Assembly (NCBI RefSeq): GCF_915069625.1
Contig: NZ_CAJZFD010000001.1
Coordinates: 1-31,343 of the forward strand
DNA length: 31,343 bases
DNA from: an uncultured Veillonella sp.
GTDB taxonomy: Bacteria > Bacillota > Negativicutes > Veillonellales > Veillonellaceae
Direction of reading: 5' to 3'
The position numbers and the translations under genes were made by a program. Positions within the stretch are counted from its first letter, which is position 1. Every line of letters begins with the position of its first letter. Positions 17,706-26,323 of the stretch are shown piece by piece. The notes under the pieces are model-generated. The model was not told the DNA's origin and made no database searches. It worked only from the letters and a program-made list of their open reading frames with translations.

Positions 17706-17734
17706 AGTATACTAAATTATTACTAATATTTCAA
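17706..17734 (-). promoter_or_regulatory. Promoter of the mla-tolC operon
   Basis: TTGAAA and TATACT are exactly 17 bases apart on the minus strand, each 5 of 6 to consensus. Transcription would start near 17699, about 31 bases before the first gene of the six-gene operon. It sits just after the stop of the AMIN-NAGPA gene, where no terminator is seen, so read-through from that gene is also possible. Confidence 0.75.
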
Positions 17735-17755
17735 ACAAAATTGTATGCAACGAAT

Positions 17756-19099
17756 TCATTTTATAATTACAATATCCTCATAGGTCGTAGGATTTGAAGT
17801 CGCTTTATGAACGTATGTATCATTGACTACTAAATCAACACTACCTTGATTCGATAATTCAGCACCATCCACGACGCCTAGTTTGGATAATAGTTGAGCC
17901 CCTTCTTGTTGTGTAACCCCTACGGATTGAAGCCCAGCTTTATCAACAGTAAGAACCACCAAATTATGATCTTTAGTAGTTCCTATAAAACTACGAGCTT
18001 TATTATGGGTCCCATCAGCACCAACATAGTTACCATTTTTCAAAACCATAGTACCTGCTTGTAAAGCTGCTCCACCAGTGGTATTCACTTGTGCCAACTC
18101 CGGTCTATTTTGAATCGTAATCGGTGTGCCCACCTTTAATTTACGTAACGCATCCCTAGATTCTCCATGACCAGATAATACGTATTGGTTTTCTCCAATT
18201 TTAGAATTCCCTTTTTGACCACTAACCACCTTGCCATTAGCAACAGTCACTTCGTATCCAAAGTCATTAGTCTTTGTAGATGCCCCATACGCTGATGTAT
18301 ATAGAGTCAAAGCATTTTCTTTACGACTTGTATTAACAGAGGTAATCAGGAATGTATCTTTCTGTGTTTTAGCCTGTAGTAAAGGTCTTTTTTCTTCAAT
18401 AAAATATCCACGATTTGGTGTATATCGCAAGGTGCCACGGTTAGAAATACGCTCTAAATCAATAGTTCCATTACTTGCTACCGAATAAGGGCGATCAAAA
18501 CTACTACCTTTTACCTTTGCACCAATTATAGCAGTATGCGATTGAACTACAGATGATAAGGGTTTACCTTCCGAAACATGAGCGACCACCATAGATGAAT
18601 CATTGTCCACAGATAATGCAAAGGCTTGGATTTTTCCTTCTGCTACAGTGTTATTAATCTTGCTATACGTAACAGATTTATTTACATCCTTTGTTGTTTG
18701 TTGAGCATAGCTAGAAAACAAATCAACTACAATACGCGATGGCTTCTCCAATGTAAATTCATGATGTTGTACATCCTTGTTAGCCGTCAATGTTACTTGC
18801 AAAGATCCATTAACAGGTTGTAAGCCAATGCCTTTTAAAACACCTGTTTTTGTATTATTTTGCGCTATAGGACCCGTCAATCCATTTGTAGTACCACCAA
18901 GGTTAAGTGTAAGGGCATGTGTGGACTCATTATAAGACTTAGTCCAAGATACAGGCATTTCAGATACATCCAATACAATTCGACTTGTGCCTTCATGATT
19001 AGATACACGTACGCCTGTTAAATTCCCAGCCTCAGCATAAGGTATGGTACTGCCTAGAAAACCTAAAACAGCAAAAGTCATATATAAATATCGTTTCAT
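17756..19099 (-). CDS. Secreted AMIN-domain protein with NAGPA-like C-terminal domain
   Basis: With the start at 19099 the protein has 447 residues. It has a signal peptide (about 1-24), an AMIN-type domain (about 26-110, including RIVLDVSEMPVSW and PSRIVVDLF), and a C-terminal region similar to phosphodiester glycosidases of the NAGPA family (about 235-447). That region includes NLVVLTVDKAGLQSVGVTQQ and the GAQLLSKLGVVDGAELS stretch. AMIN domains bind peptidoglycan or localise proteins in the envelope. The NAGPA DGGGS loop, where the family usually reads NLDGGGSST, is replaced by ELSNQGSVD, so catalysis is doubtful. The frame is open two codons further to a TTG, but the GAGGA site fits the ATG at 19099. 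It has its own promoter and precedes the mla operon. Confidence 0.78.
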   Translation of the reverse strand: MKRYLYMTFAVLGFLGSTIPYAEAGNLTGVRVSNHEGTSRIVLDVSEMPVSWTKSYNESTHALTLNLGGTTNGLTGPIAQNNTKTGVLKGIGLQPVNGSLQVTLTANKDVQHHEFTLEKPSRIVVDLFSSYAQQTTKDVNKSVTYSKINNTVAEGKIQAFALSVDNDSSMVVAHVSEGKPLSSVVQSHTAIIGAKVKGSSFDRPYSVASNGTIDLERISNRGTLRYTPNRGYFIEEKRPLLQAKTQKDTFLITSVNTSRKENALTLYTSAYGASTKTNDFGYEVTVANGKVVSGQKGNSKIGENQYVLSGHGESRDALRKLKVGTPITIQNRPELAQVNTTGGAALQAGTMVLKNGNYVGADGTHNKARSFIGTTKDHNLVVLTVDKAGLQSVGVTQQEGAQLLSKLGVVDGAELSNQGSVDLVVNDTYVHKATSNPTTYEDIVIIK

Positions 19100-19179
19100 A
19101 TACAATTCCTCTATAGCGACAAACCATATTAATAAGGTTTATTTTTATACATCAATTTTATGCAATATACTTTTACTAT

Positions 19180-19208
19180 AGTATACATCATAAAGATGAA
19201 AATTACAA
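19180..19208 (-). promoter_or_regulatory. Promoter of the AMIN-NAGPA gene
   Basis: TTGTAA and TATACT are 17 bases apart on the minus strand, just past the mreB terminator. The leader would be about 74 bases. I see no further gene in the 217-base gap between mreB and this gene. Confidence 0.6.
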
Positions 19209-19220
19209 AAAGAGGGCACT

Positions 19221-19286
19221 AAAAAACGAAGTTACTATCTACAGTTATTCCAATCATCAATGGCCTAACTATAAATAGCAACTTCG
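19221..19286 (-). terminator. Terminator of the murA-mreB operon
   Basis: Arms of 21 bases (CGAAGTTGCTATTTATAGTTA and its partner at 19227-19247) pair fully as RNA, with three G-U wobbles, around an 18-base loop. TTTTTT follows on the minus strand. It begins 30 bases after the mreB stop. Confidence 0.88.
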
Positions 19287-19316
19287 TCAATTTACATAGT
19301 ATGTCAATACAATATT

Positions 19317-20711
19317 TTATTGTAATTCATCCAAGGTATCACGCAATTGTGACATTTCATCAAGAGCTTTAGCAACCCCTTTGATAACAGCATATCGTGG
19401 AGACTCTACCAAATACGATGCAATACCTACAGAACGTGTAATAACACGATCTAACCCATCGATGAGAGCACCGCCACCGGTAAGAATGATGCCGTGATCA
19501 TTAATAGCCGCTACAAGTTCTGGTGGCGTTTTTTCTAAAATAGATTTAATTCCTTCTAGAATATTCATCACTTGCGCCTCTAAGGCACGTTGAATTTCTA
19601 AGGAATTAACAGCAACCATCTTAGGTAGTCCAGAGCTTGCATCACGCCCTCTAACCTCTATAGTTCGCTCCTTAGCACGACGATCTACAGTCCCGACAGA
19701 AATCTTAATCTTTTCTGCTGTTAAAGGTCCAATAACAAGTCTCTTCTTACGACGGATGTAACGGATAATAGATTCATTGAAGGAATCTCCCCCAATGCGA
19801 AGGGATTCACTTACAACAACACCCGTATCACAAAGAACTGCAATATCCGTAGTACCGCCACCAACATCGACAACCATGGCCCCAACTTGGTCTGCATCAT
19901 TGAGACCTGTCCCCATAGCTGCCGCCAATGGTTCCTCTATCAAGACAGTCTTCTTGGCCCCAGTTCTAAGCAAAGCTTCTAAAATGGCCCGTTTTTCAAC
20001 AGGTGTAATCCCAGATGGTACACATACGATAATACGCGTTTTCATCAATCTAGAAGCAGGCACGACTGAACGAATAAAATACTTTAACATAAATTCGGTC
20101 ATATCATAATCTGCAATAACACCTGCTTGAACAGGGCGAATAACAGATATGCCTTTAGGTGTACGTCCTATCATAGTACGTGCAGCTTCGCCTAAGGCAA
20201 GAATATCCCCTGTTTTATCATCTTTCGCAATATAAGCTGGCTCATCTAAGACTAAGCCCTTACCTTTAGCGAAAATAAGAATATTCGCAGTTCCTAAGTC
20301 GATGCCCAAGTCAAAGTTTAATGAACGATTTAATCGTCCCATTAAATCGCCCACCTGCTCCGGACGAACTAGGCGCTTCAAGGTCATAGCTGGTGTAGTT
20401 TTTGCAATAGCTACAGTCTCACGATTACGACGTTCCACACGGCGCATCTTCGTGACTCTAACCATGGCTTCACGCATATTGGAAGCTAAATGGCTAGCTT
20501 GCTTTGCTACGCCCTCAGAAAGCTTTGTGGACTTGCGTTTTGTCCTACGCAATGGCTTTCGATTAGTGCTAGTTTTAGCATTTTCAACCTTAGCAGCACC
20601 TAAGTTTTGTTGCTCGTTGTATAAAGCCGGCCCTTTTGAGCGCCGGCTTCGTTTCTTTTTATTCTGTTTTGGCTCTGTACTTTTATTCGTCAACCCGAAC
20701 AATATCAGCAC
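19317..20711 (-). CDS. mreB: Rod-shape-determining protein MreB, with an open N-terminal extension
   Basis: MreB is the actin-like filament protein that directs lateral wall synthesis. The core begins near residue 132 with [15 protein letters not shown] (phosphate-1 loop). It continues with the second phosphate loop ([13 protein letters not shown]) and adenosine-site residues ([12 protein letters not shown]), ending at the usual C-terminus. The open frame runs 464 codons from a GTG that overlaps the end of murA by 29 bases, giving an extra stretch of about 123 residues very rich in Lys and Arg. A start at the ATG at 20342 would give 341 residues, the normal MreB length, and has AGGTGG 8 bases before it. 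I list the longer frame because it has no stop, but the start is unresolved. In Bacillus the MreB paralogue Mbl also lies near a murA gene. Confidence 0.85.
   Translation of the reverse strand: MLILFGLTNKSTEPKQNKKKRSRRSKGPALYNEQQNLGAAKVENAKTSTNRKPLRRTKRKSTKLSEGVAKQASHLASNMREAMVRVTKMRRVERRNRETVAIAKTTPAMTLKRLVRPEQVGDLMGRLNRSLNFDLGIDLGTANILIFAKGKGLVLDEPAYIAKDDKTGDILALGEAARTMIGRTPKGISVIRPVQAGVIADYDMTEFMLKYFIRSVVPASRLMKTRIIVCVPSGITPVEKRAILEALLRTGAKKTVLIEEPLAAAMGTGLNDADQVGAMVVDVGGGTTDIAVLCDTGVVVSESLRIGGDSFNESIIRYIRRKKRLVIGPLTAEKIKISVGTVDRRAKERTIEVRGRDASSGLPKMVAVNSLEIQRALEAQVMNILEGIKSILEKTPPELVAAINDHGIILTGGGALIDGLDRVITRSVGIASYLVESPRYAVIKGVAKALDEMSQLRDTLDELQ
20351..20356 (-). promoter_or_regulatory. 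Possible internal ribosome binding site for normal-length MreB
   Basis: AGGTGG lies 8 bases before the ATG at 20342, where the protein would start [17 protein letters not shown] like ordinary MreB. It is one base off AGGAGG. The GTG at 20711 has only AAAGG at a short 4-base spacing. Confidence 0.4.
20624..20649 (-). other. GC-rich hairpin between murA and the MreB core
   Basis: AAGCCGGC and GCCGGCTT form a perfect 8-bp stem around 10 bases. It starts 34 bases after the murA stop, with an A-rich run before it and TTTATAC at its end. It resembles a weak terminator or attenuator, yet it lies inside the extended mreB frame. Confidence 0.5.
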
Positions 20712-21948
20712 CTAACCTTTGCAATTTACCTACGAAATCATCATAACCACGATCGATATGATGTAAACGACCAACTTCTGTTCTACCTTCTGCAGTCAAC
20801 GCAGCACAAACAAGAGCCGCACCTGCACGCAAGTCTGTAGCATTAACTACAGCACCATGTAAGCGTGGCATACCTTCTACAATCGCTTGACGATTGTCGA
20901 TATCGATATGAGCACCCATTTTGCGAAGTTCAGCAACATGCATAAAGCGGTTTTCAAATACAGTCTCTGTTACTGTACTTGTGCCTTCAGCGATTGTAGT
21001 AAGCGCCATAAATTGAGCTTGCATATCTGTTGGGAAGCCTGGGTATGGTAACGTTTTGATATCAACAGCTTTGATACCTTTACCAGTACTGATAACGCGA
21101 ATGCCATCAATTTCTTCCTCTACAGTAACGCCAGCTTCTTTTAATTTAGCTACTACTGGTTTTAAATGTTCAGGCAATGCATTTTCTACAAATACGTCAC
21201 CACCAGCCATAGCAGCTGCAATCAAGTATGTACCAGCTTCGATACGGTCAGGAATAACCGTATGAATTGCACCATGTAATTGAGGCACACCTTCAATGCG
21301 AATTACATTAGTACCAGCACCGCGGATATTAGCGCCCATTGCATTTAAGAATGTCGCTAAATCAACGATTTCAGGTTCTTCCGCAGCATTTTCGATAACA
21401 GTTTTACCTTCCGCCATAGAAGCGGCCATAATTACATTTTCTGTAGCCCCTACACTTGGGAAATCCAAGTAGATTTGAGTGCCTTTAAGGCCTTCTGGAG
21501 CATGTGCATATACATAATCTTCAGTAATTTCAATTTTAGCACCTAACGCTTCGAAAGCTTTTAGGTGAAGATCAATAGGACGTGCACCGATAGCACAACC
21601 ACCTGGCATGGAGATTTTAGCCTCCCCTTTACGCGCCAAAAGTGGACCCATTACAAGGAAAGATGCACGCATTTTGCGTACAAGCTCATAAGGAGCTTCC
21701 GTAGCAGTCAATGTAGATGCATCGAAGATAATTTCATCATCTGCTTTATTACGAGTAATTTTAACCCCCAAAGACTCGATAACTTGGCAAATTGTACCTA
21801 CATCTTCCAAATTTGGAATTTCAAGTAATTTACTAGGCGTTGATGCTAGCAAAGTACCGGCAATAATAGGGAGTACCGCATTTTTAGCGCTACTAACACG
21901 TACACGGCCTTCCAACCGGTTGCCACCTTGAATGATTAGCTTTTCCAA
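20683..21948 (-). CDS. murA: UDP-N-acetylglucosamine 1-carboxyvinyltransferase MurA
   Basis: MurA transfers enolpyruvate from PEP to UDP-GlcNAc, the first committed step of peptidoglycan synthesis, in the cytoplasm. The 421-residue protein has the usual length and the two-domain EPSP-synthase-like fold. K22-N23 in SSAKNAVLP and the catalytic C118 in [12 protein letters not shown] are present; the Cys form is sensitive to fosfomycin in other bacteria. The start is a TTG (21946-21948), supported by a perfect AGGAGG 7 bases upstream. It has its own promoter and a structured leader. It follows the glpX terminator and overlaps the extended mreB frame. Confidence 0.97.
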   Translation of the reverse strand: MEKLIIQGGNRLEGRVRVSSAKNAVLPIIAGTLLASTPSKLLEIPNLEDVGTICQVIESLGVKITRNKADDEIIFDASTLTATEAPYELVRKMRASFLVMGPLLARKGEAKISMPGGCAIGARPIDLHLKAFEALGAKIEITEDYVYAHAPEGLKGTQIYLDFPSVGATENVIMAASMAEGKTVIENAAEEPEIVDLATFLNAMGANIRGAGTNVIRIEGVPQLHGAIHTVIPDRIEAGTYLIAAAMAGGDVFVENALPEHLKPVVAKLKEAGVTVEEEIDGIRVISTGKGIKAVDIKTLPYPGFPTDMQAQFMALTTIAEGTSTVTETVFENRFMHVAELRKMGAHIDIDNRQAIVEGMPRLHGAVVNATDLRAGAALVCAALTAEGRTEVGRLHHIDRGYDDFVGKLQRLGADIVRVDE

Positions 21949-21955
21949 CAGAATT

Positions 21956-21961
21956 CCTCCT
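21956..21961 (-). promoter_or_regulatory. Ribosome binding site setting a TTG start for murA
   Basis: AGGAGG on the minus strand is 7 bases before TTG at 21948. No ATG occurs at a suitable distance. Confidence 0.85.
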
Positions 21962-21979
21962 ACACTTTTATATCGATCA

Positions 21980-22016
21980 TCTTGTATGAACTACAAGACG
22001 TTGTATTTATAACGTC
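21980..22016 (-). promoter_or_regulatory. Paired inverted repeats in the murA leader
   Basis: Between the promoter and the ribosome binding site, GACGTT-N8-AACGTC (21997-22016) is followed by TCTTGTA-N5-TACAAGA (21980-21998). The two share two bases, so they cannot both form completely. They could be an operator or RNA structure controlling murA; no known regulator is recognised. Confidence 0.4.
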
Positions 22017-22030
22017 ATATACTAAATGTT

Positions 22031-22060
22031 ATTATACTATTTTTCGATATATCTCATCAA
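22031..22060 (-). promoter_or_regulatory. Promoter of murA-mreB
   Basis: TTGATG and a perfect TATAAT are 18 bases apart on the minus strand, just beyond the glpX terminator. The leader would be about 75 bases. Confidence 0.7.
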
Positions 22061-22082
22061 GAGAATGTGTGAAAATACTGCG

Positions 22083-22108
22083 AAAAAAAGCCCCTCATTT
22101 GAGGGGCT
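22083..22108 (-). terminator. Terminator of the serS-tal-glpX operon
   Basis: AGCCCCTC and GAGGGGCT form a perfect 8-bp stem with a 4-base loop, followed by a run of T on the minus strand, 6 bases after the glpX stop. Confidence 0.93.
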
Positions 22109-22114
22109 GAATTC

Positions 22115-23077
22115 TTATTTTGCTTTTAAGGATTTTAGCTTTTCATCCATATGTACTGTATCTAAGAAACGAACAGTACCAGTTTTAGAGCGCATTACGA
22201 TAGTATGTGTACGCGCACCACCTGGGAAGTATTGAATAGCATTCAATAAATTACCGCGAGTAATAGCAGTAGCAGCAAAGATAACATCATCTGTACGAAC
22301 TAAATCATCCAATGTAAGTACTTGATTTACATCGGTAATGCCCATTTCATGACAACGACGAATTTCTTCTTCTGTTTCTGGTTTCAAGCGTGCTTGCATA
22401 TCGCCACCTACGCATTTCAAAGCGGCAGCAGCCAATACGCCTTCTGGTGCACCACCAGTACCAACAACCATGTGTACCCCAGAACCTTCGATACAACATT
22501 CCATAGCTGGGTTAACATCGCCATCAGAAATTAACATAATACGTGCACCAAGATCACGGGCTTCTTTCATCAAGCCATGATGACGTTCACGATCAAGCAT
22601 AACAAGTGTAATTTCATCGACATTGCGATTCATTTTTGCAGCTACATTTTTGATGTTTTCAGTTAAAGATTTAGTAATATCGATGGCACCTGCACCACGA
22701 GGACCAACGCAAAGTTTTTCCATGTACATATCTGGTGCATGTAACAAGCCACCTTTTTCAGCAATAGCCATAACTGCAATCGCACCATTTTGGCCTTTTG
22801 CAATCAAGTTTGTGCCTTCAATAGGGTCAACTGCAATATCTACTTCTGGGCCACCAGCACCTACATGTTCACCAATGTAAAGCATAGGAGCTTCATCAAT
22901 TTCACCTTCGCCGATAACAACTGTACCAGAAATACGAACAGAGTCAAATGCTTGACGCATTGCGTCTACAGCAAGACCATCCGCTGCATCCTTTTGACCG
23001 CGACCAAGTAAACGACCACTGCGTAAAGCAGCCGCTTCAACGACACGAGCAAATTCCAAAGATAATGTACGATCCAT
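22115..23077 (-). CDS. glpX: Class II fructose-1,6-bisphosphatase GlpX
   Basis: GlpX removes the 1-phosphate from fructose 1,6-bisphosphate, the key step of gluconeogenesis. The 320-residue protein has the family metal-binding and substrate motifs GEGEIDEAPML, VDPIEGTNL, LISDGDVNPA and GTGGAPEGV, and the usual length. Lactate-fermenting Negativicutes need gluconeogenesis to make sugars, which fits the setting. The ATG at 23077 follows AAGGAGG. It comes 66 bases after the transaldolase-like gene and is the last gene before a strong terminator. Confidence 0.96.
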   Translation of the reverse strand: MDRTLSLEFARVVEAAALRSGRLLGRGQKDAADGLAVDAMRQAFDSVRISGTVVIGEGEIDEAPMLYIGEHVGAGGPEVDIAVDPIEGTNLIAKGQNGAIAVMAIAEKGGLLHAPDMYMEKLCVGPRGAGAIDITKSLTENIKNVAAKMNRNVDEITLVMLDRERHHGLMKEARDLGARIMLISDGDVNPAMECCIEGSGVHMVVGTGGAPEGVLAAAALKCVGGDMQARLKPETEEEIRRCHEMGITDVNQVLTLDDLVRTDDVIFAATAITRGNLLNAIQYFPGGARTHTIVMRSKTGTVRFLDTVHMDEKLKSLKAK

Positions 23078-23143
23078 AATAGGCCTCCTTATAAGTCCTG
23101 TGTGTATTGTAATATGACTCTTACATTGAGCCGAATACTTAAC

Positions 23144-23788
23144 TTATTGATTAGCTTGTTTCCAATCTGCCATAAATTTTTCAAGCCCTGCATCCGTCAA
23201 TGGATGTTTCATAGCTTGCATAAGTACTTTGAATGGCACTGTTGCAATATGAGCACCGGCTTTAGCACATTGAATAATATGCAATGGCGTTCTCACACTA
23301 GCTGCAATAATTTCAGTTTCAATGCCATGAATAGCAAATATGTCTGCAATATCTTGAATTAATGTAAGGCCATCCATGCTAATATCATCAATGCGACCTA
23401 CAAATGGACTCACATAGGTAGCACCTGCACGGGCTGCTAACAAGGCTTGATTGGCAGAGAAGATTAATGTTACATTTGTTTTAATGCCTTCTTTGCTCAA
23501 CACGGCAACAGCTTTAAGACCTTCTGGAGTCATAGGCACTTTAATAACTACATTGGAGCCTAATTTTACAAGCTCATGAGCTTCAGCGATCATACCTTCT
23601 GCATCAGAAGCAATAACCTCTGCACTTACAGGACCTTCTACAAGATTTGCAATTTCAGAAATAACTTGTTTTAAATCGCGTTTAGCTTTCACGATAAGGG
23701 ATGGGTTAGTAGTAACACCATCTATAAAGCCAAAAGCATACGCTTCTTTAATCTCATCAAATTCTGCGGTATCAATAAAGAACTTCAT
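23144..23788 (-). CDS. fsa: Transaldolase / fructose-6-phosphate aldolase family protein
   Basis: This 214-residue protein belongs to the short transaldolase (TalC/FSA) family, Schiff-base aldolases of the pentose phosphate branch. Visible motifs are GVTTNPSL, the active-site lysine K83 in [20 protein letters not shown] and the ASVRTPLHI phosphate site. Sequence alone does not separate transaldolase from fructose-6-phosphate aldolase activity. The ATG at 23788 is preferred over the TTG one codon earlier because AGAGGGGG lies 6 bases before it. It lies 13 bases after serS and upstream of glpX. In Bacillus a related gene also lies close to murA and glpX, so this is an old Firmicute neighbourhood. 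Confidence 0.92.
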   Translation of the reverse strand: MKFFIDTAEFDEIKEAYAFGFIDGVTTNPSLIVKAKRDLKQVISEIANLVEGPVSAEVIASDAEGMIAEAHELVKLGSNVVIKVPMTPEGLKAVAVLSKEGIKTNVTLIFSANQALLAARAGATYVSPFVGRIDDISMDGLTLIQDIADIFAIHGIETEIIAASVRTPLHIIQCAKAGAHIATVPFKVLMQAMKHPLTDAGLEKFMADWKQANQ

Positions 23789-23801
23789 CAAATGCCCCCT
23801 C

Positions 23802-25082
23802 TTATTTTGCTGCCTTGATTACTTCTACGCCACCCATGTAAGGAACAAGTACCTTAGGAATTACAACAGAACCATCAGCTTGTTGGTAATTTTCCAAGAT
23901 AGCTGCTACTGTACGGCCCACAGCAAGACCAGAGCCATTTAATGTATGAAGGAATTCTGGTTTACCTTTAGGTCCACGACGGAATTTAATATTTGCACGA
24001 CGAGCTTGGAAATCAGTCATATTGGAGCAAGAGGAAATTTCTCTGTACTTGCCTTGAGCTGGCATCCATACCTCTACGTCATATGTTTTAGCAGAACCAA
24101 AGCCAATATCACCTGTACAAAGTGTAATGACACGGAATGGTAATTCCAATAAACGCAATACTTCTTCTGCATTATCAGTTAACTTTTCTAATTCTGCATA
24201 AGAATCTTCAGGTTTAGCTAATTTAACCATTTCAACTTTGTTGAATTGATGTTGACGGATAAGACCACGTGTATCACGACCTGCAGAACCAGCTTCAGCA
24301 CGGAAGCACGCTGTAAATGCAGTATAGTATTTAGGCAATTCTTCTTCGCTCAAGATTTCACCGCTATGATAATTAGTTAATGTAACCTCTGCTGTAGGGA
24401 TCAAGAAGTATTCAGTATCCTCTACATGGTACATATCTTCAGCAAACTTAGGCAATTGGCCAGTACCTGTCAATGTCTCACGAGTTACCATATATGGAGT
24501 CATCATTTCAGTGTAGCCTTGTTTATCTACATGAAGATCAACCATGAAGTTAATAAGAGCACGTTCTAAACGAGCACCTAAACCTTTATATACAGTGAAA
24601 CGAGCACCACTCATTTTACCAGCGCGATTGAAATCAAGGATATCAAGATTTTCACCTAAATCCCAATGAGCTTGTACATCAAAGTCAAATTGACGTGGTT
24701 CGCCCCATTTACGTTGTTCCACATTTTCATCTTCATCAGCACCAACAGGAACAGATGCATCGCACATATTTGGCAACATCAACGCCGCATCACGTAATTT
24801 AGCTTCTACATCGCGAATACGGTTATCAAGCTCTGCAATATCATCGCCTACCTTTTTCATTTCTGCGATTTTATCATCCGCATTTTCTTTATTGCGTTTT
24901 AATTGGCTAATTTCTTCAGTTACGGAATTACGAAGAGCTTTTAACTCCTCTACTTTACCAATCAACTGACGACGTTCATCATAAGCGGATACAAAGGTTT
25001 CCAAATCGCCTTTCGTGTGACGATTATCTAAGTTTTGTTGCACTAAATCAATATTTTCACGGACAAATTTCAAGTCTAACAT
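23802..25082 (-). CDS. serS: Seryl-tRNA synthetase
   Basis: SerRS charges tRNA-Ser (and tRNA-Sec). With the start at 25082 the protein has 426 residues, the usual length. It has the long antiparallel coiled-coil arm (about 30-100) that grips the tRNA variable arm, and a class II catalytic core. Motif 2 is [22 protein letters not shown]; motif 3 is [16 protein letters not shown]. The frame continues 7 codons upstream to a TTG, but [10 protein letters not shown] is the standard family start and has GAGGT about 7 bases before it. It leads the serS-tal-glpX operon. The 47-base leader is too short for a T-box, which often controls synthetase genes in Firmicutes. Confidence 0.97.
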   Translation of the reverse strand: MLDLKFVRENIDLVQQNLDNRHTKGDLETFVSAYDERRQLIGKVEELKALRNSVTEEISQLKRNKENADDKIAEMKKVGDDIAELDNRIRDVEAKLRDAALMLPNMCDASVPVGADEDENVEQRKWGEPRQFDFDVQAHWDLGENLDILDFNRAGKMSGARFTVYKGLGARLERALINFMVDLHVDKQGYTEMMTPYMVTRETLTGTGQLPKFAEDMYHVEDTEYFLIPTAEVTLTNYHSGEILSEEELPKYYTAFTACFRAEAGSAGRDTRGLIRQHQFNKVEMVKLAKPEDSYAELEKLTDNAEEVLRLLELPFRVITLCTGDIGFGSAKTYDVEVWMPAQGKYREISSCSNMTDFQARRANIKFRRGPKGKPEFLHTLNGSGLAVGRTVAAILENYQQADGSVVIPKVLVPYMGGVEVIKAAK

Positions 25083-25135
25083 ACTATAAACCTCATCTTC
25101 CAACTATGCTACGAACAATATATTCAATACGTTTA

Positions 25136-25144
25136 AGTATACCA
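25136..25144 (-). promoter_or_regulatory. Promoter of serS (extended -10)
   Basis: TGG-TATACT on the minus strand forms an extended -10; no clear -35. Transcription would begin near 25129. Confidence 0.5.
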
Positions 25145-25206
25145 TATATTGGTGTATTTATCATTAAATTATAAGCTATCTACTAGATTTCTAATTAATT
25201 TTTATG

Positions 25207-26160
25207 CTATTCATCATCATCTTCTTCTAGTAAATAATCTTTAGCCATCCATTTTCGAGTGCCTGTGAAAGAAATGGTTACCCATTTTTCCGTTGGGTTC
25301 CCTCCGATTTCCTGATCAATTTCATTGCGAATCGCATCGATTTCAGCAATCGTTTGATATGGGAAGTTCTTGCGAACTAAAATATCAATTTCAATAATTC
25401 GAGTGTTGCCATATACTTGTACACTAGAAACGTAATCTTTGAAATTGTACTTTTTCATAAAGCGATCCATGATTTCTTGCACTTCATTATGCAATGAAGT
25501 TGGTGCCCATCCCAATACTTGTTTCACAGATGGGATGATAATACGGAACGCTGACGGTATCATCTGTACGGCCAATACAATAAGAACAATTGGGTCAATA
25601 TACGCTGCCCAGTCAGCATATTCAGTTCCTTCTAACATGATTGCCACTACAAAACTGATTAAAATAGCTGCTTCCAGTAACGCATCAACATACCAACTCA
25701 CATTATCAAATTTAATTAAGTTGGACTGTAAGCTCTTGTTAATCCGTCGTACATACAAGTAATAGATTGTATCAGCTACGGTAAAGAAGATGGCATAATA
25801 AATGGCTGGTCCAAAATCTACATGACGGCCGCCCGATATAAGATCTGTAATGCCACTAGATAGAGCGTAAATTACAATTAGTAATATAAAGAAGCCTTCT
25901 ACAGCCAATACCAAAGGTTCAAACTGCCAATACCCAAATTGAAAGCGCTTACTCGTTTCACGGGCTATTAACTTGGCCGTCATGAGCATCATGATCTTAA
26001 TAACAACATCGACAAAGGAAAATACGCCATCTAATAAGACTGCGCTAGATCCTGTAACAATCCCCATTATAGTGCCACTTACTGCTACAAGGGCCATTAG
26101 CCCTACGGATTGCATAAGTAACTTCTGTTCTATAGAGCGCCTTGCCCCTAATATATCCAT
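25207..26160 (-). CDS. Cation diffusion facilitator family transporter, atypical metal site
   Basis: This 317-residue inner-membrane protein is a CDF-type transporter; family members export divalent metals in exchange for protons. It has about five or six transmembrane segments in the first 210 residues, then a cytoplasmic ferredoxin-like domain (VSSVQVYGNTRIIEIDILV) and an acidic tail. The GYWQFEPLVLAVEG stretch resembles the subgroup of predicted Co/Zn/Cd transporters. The usual HxxxD or DxxxD pairs are changed: TM2 reads DGVFSFVD with Phe at the His place, and TM5 reads SWYVD with Ser at the His place. Metal specificity is therefore uncertain. The ATG at 26160 has GGGGT upstream; the frame extends 4 codons to a GTG without a good site. 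Confidence 0.83.
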   Translation of the reverse strand: MDILGARRSIEQKLLMQSVGLMALVAVSGTIMGIVTGSSAVLLDGVFSFVDVVIKIMMLMTAKLIARETSKRFQFGYWQFEPLVLAVEGFFILLIVIYALSSGITDLISGGRHVDFGPAIYYAIFFTVADTIYYLYVRRINKSLQSNLIKFDNVSWYVDALLEAAILISFVVAIMLEGTEYADWAAYIDPIVLIVLAVQMIPSAFRIIIPSVKQVLGWAPTSLHNEVQEIMDRFMKKYNFKDYVSSVQVYGNTRIIEIDILVRKNFPYQTIAEIDAIRNEIDQEIGGNPTEKWVTISFTGTRKWMAKDYLLEEDDDE

Positions 26161-26195
26161 CAAGTACCCCACTTTCTTAATTTATACATCTTTTT

Positions 26196-26223
26196 ATTAT
26201 ACACCAAGGGCATTGATGCGCAA
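26196..26223 (-). promoter_or_regulatory. Promoter of the cation transporter gene
   Basis: A perfect TATAAT lies 16 bases after TTGCGC (a weak -35) on the minus strand, immediately downstream of the guaD terminator. The leader is about 30 bases. Confidence 0.5.
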
Positions 26224-26231
26224 CACGAGGT

Positions 26232-26272
26232 CAAAATAAAACAGGTAGCTTGCATGCTATACAAACTACCTG
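26232..26272 (-). terminator. Terminator of guaD
   Basis: CAGGTAGTTTG and CAAGCTACCTG form an 11-bp stem with one G-U wobble and a 9-base loop, followed by TTTTATTTT on the minus strand. It starts about 50 bases after the guaD stop. Confidence 0.85.
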
Positions 26273-26323
26273 CTATGGATACTATGTAATTTTTTTATTT
26301 CCAACTTTAATACGGGTTAACTA

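Noticed and set aside
19221..19286. The long 21-base inverted repeat as the end of a small mobile element.
   Set aside because: The arms flank only 18 bases and are followed by a T run right after mreB, so a terminator explains them fully; no target duplication was seen.
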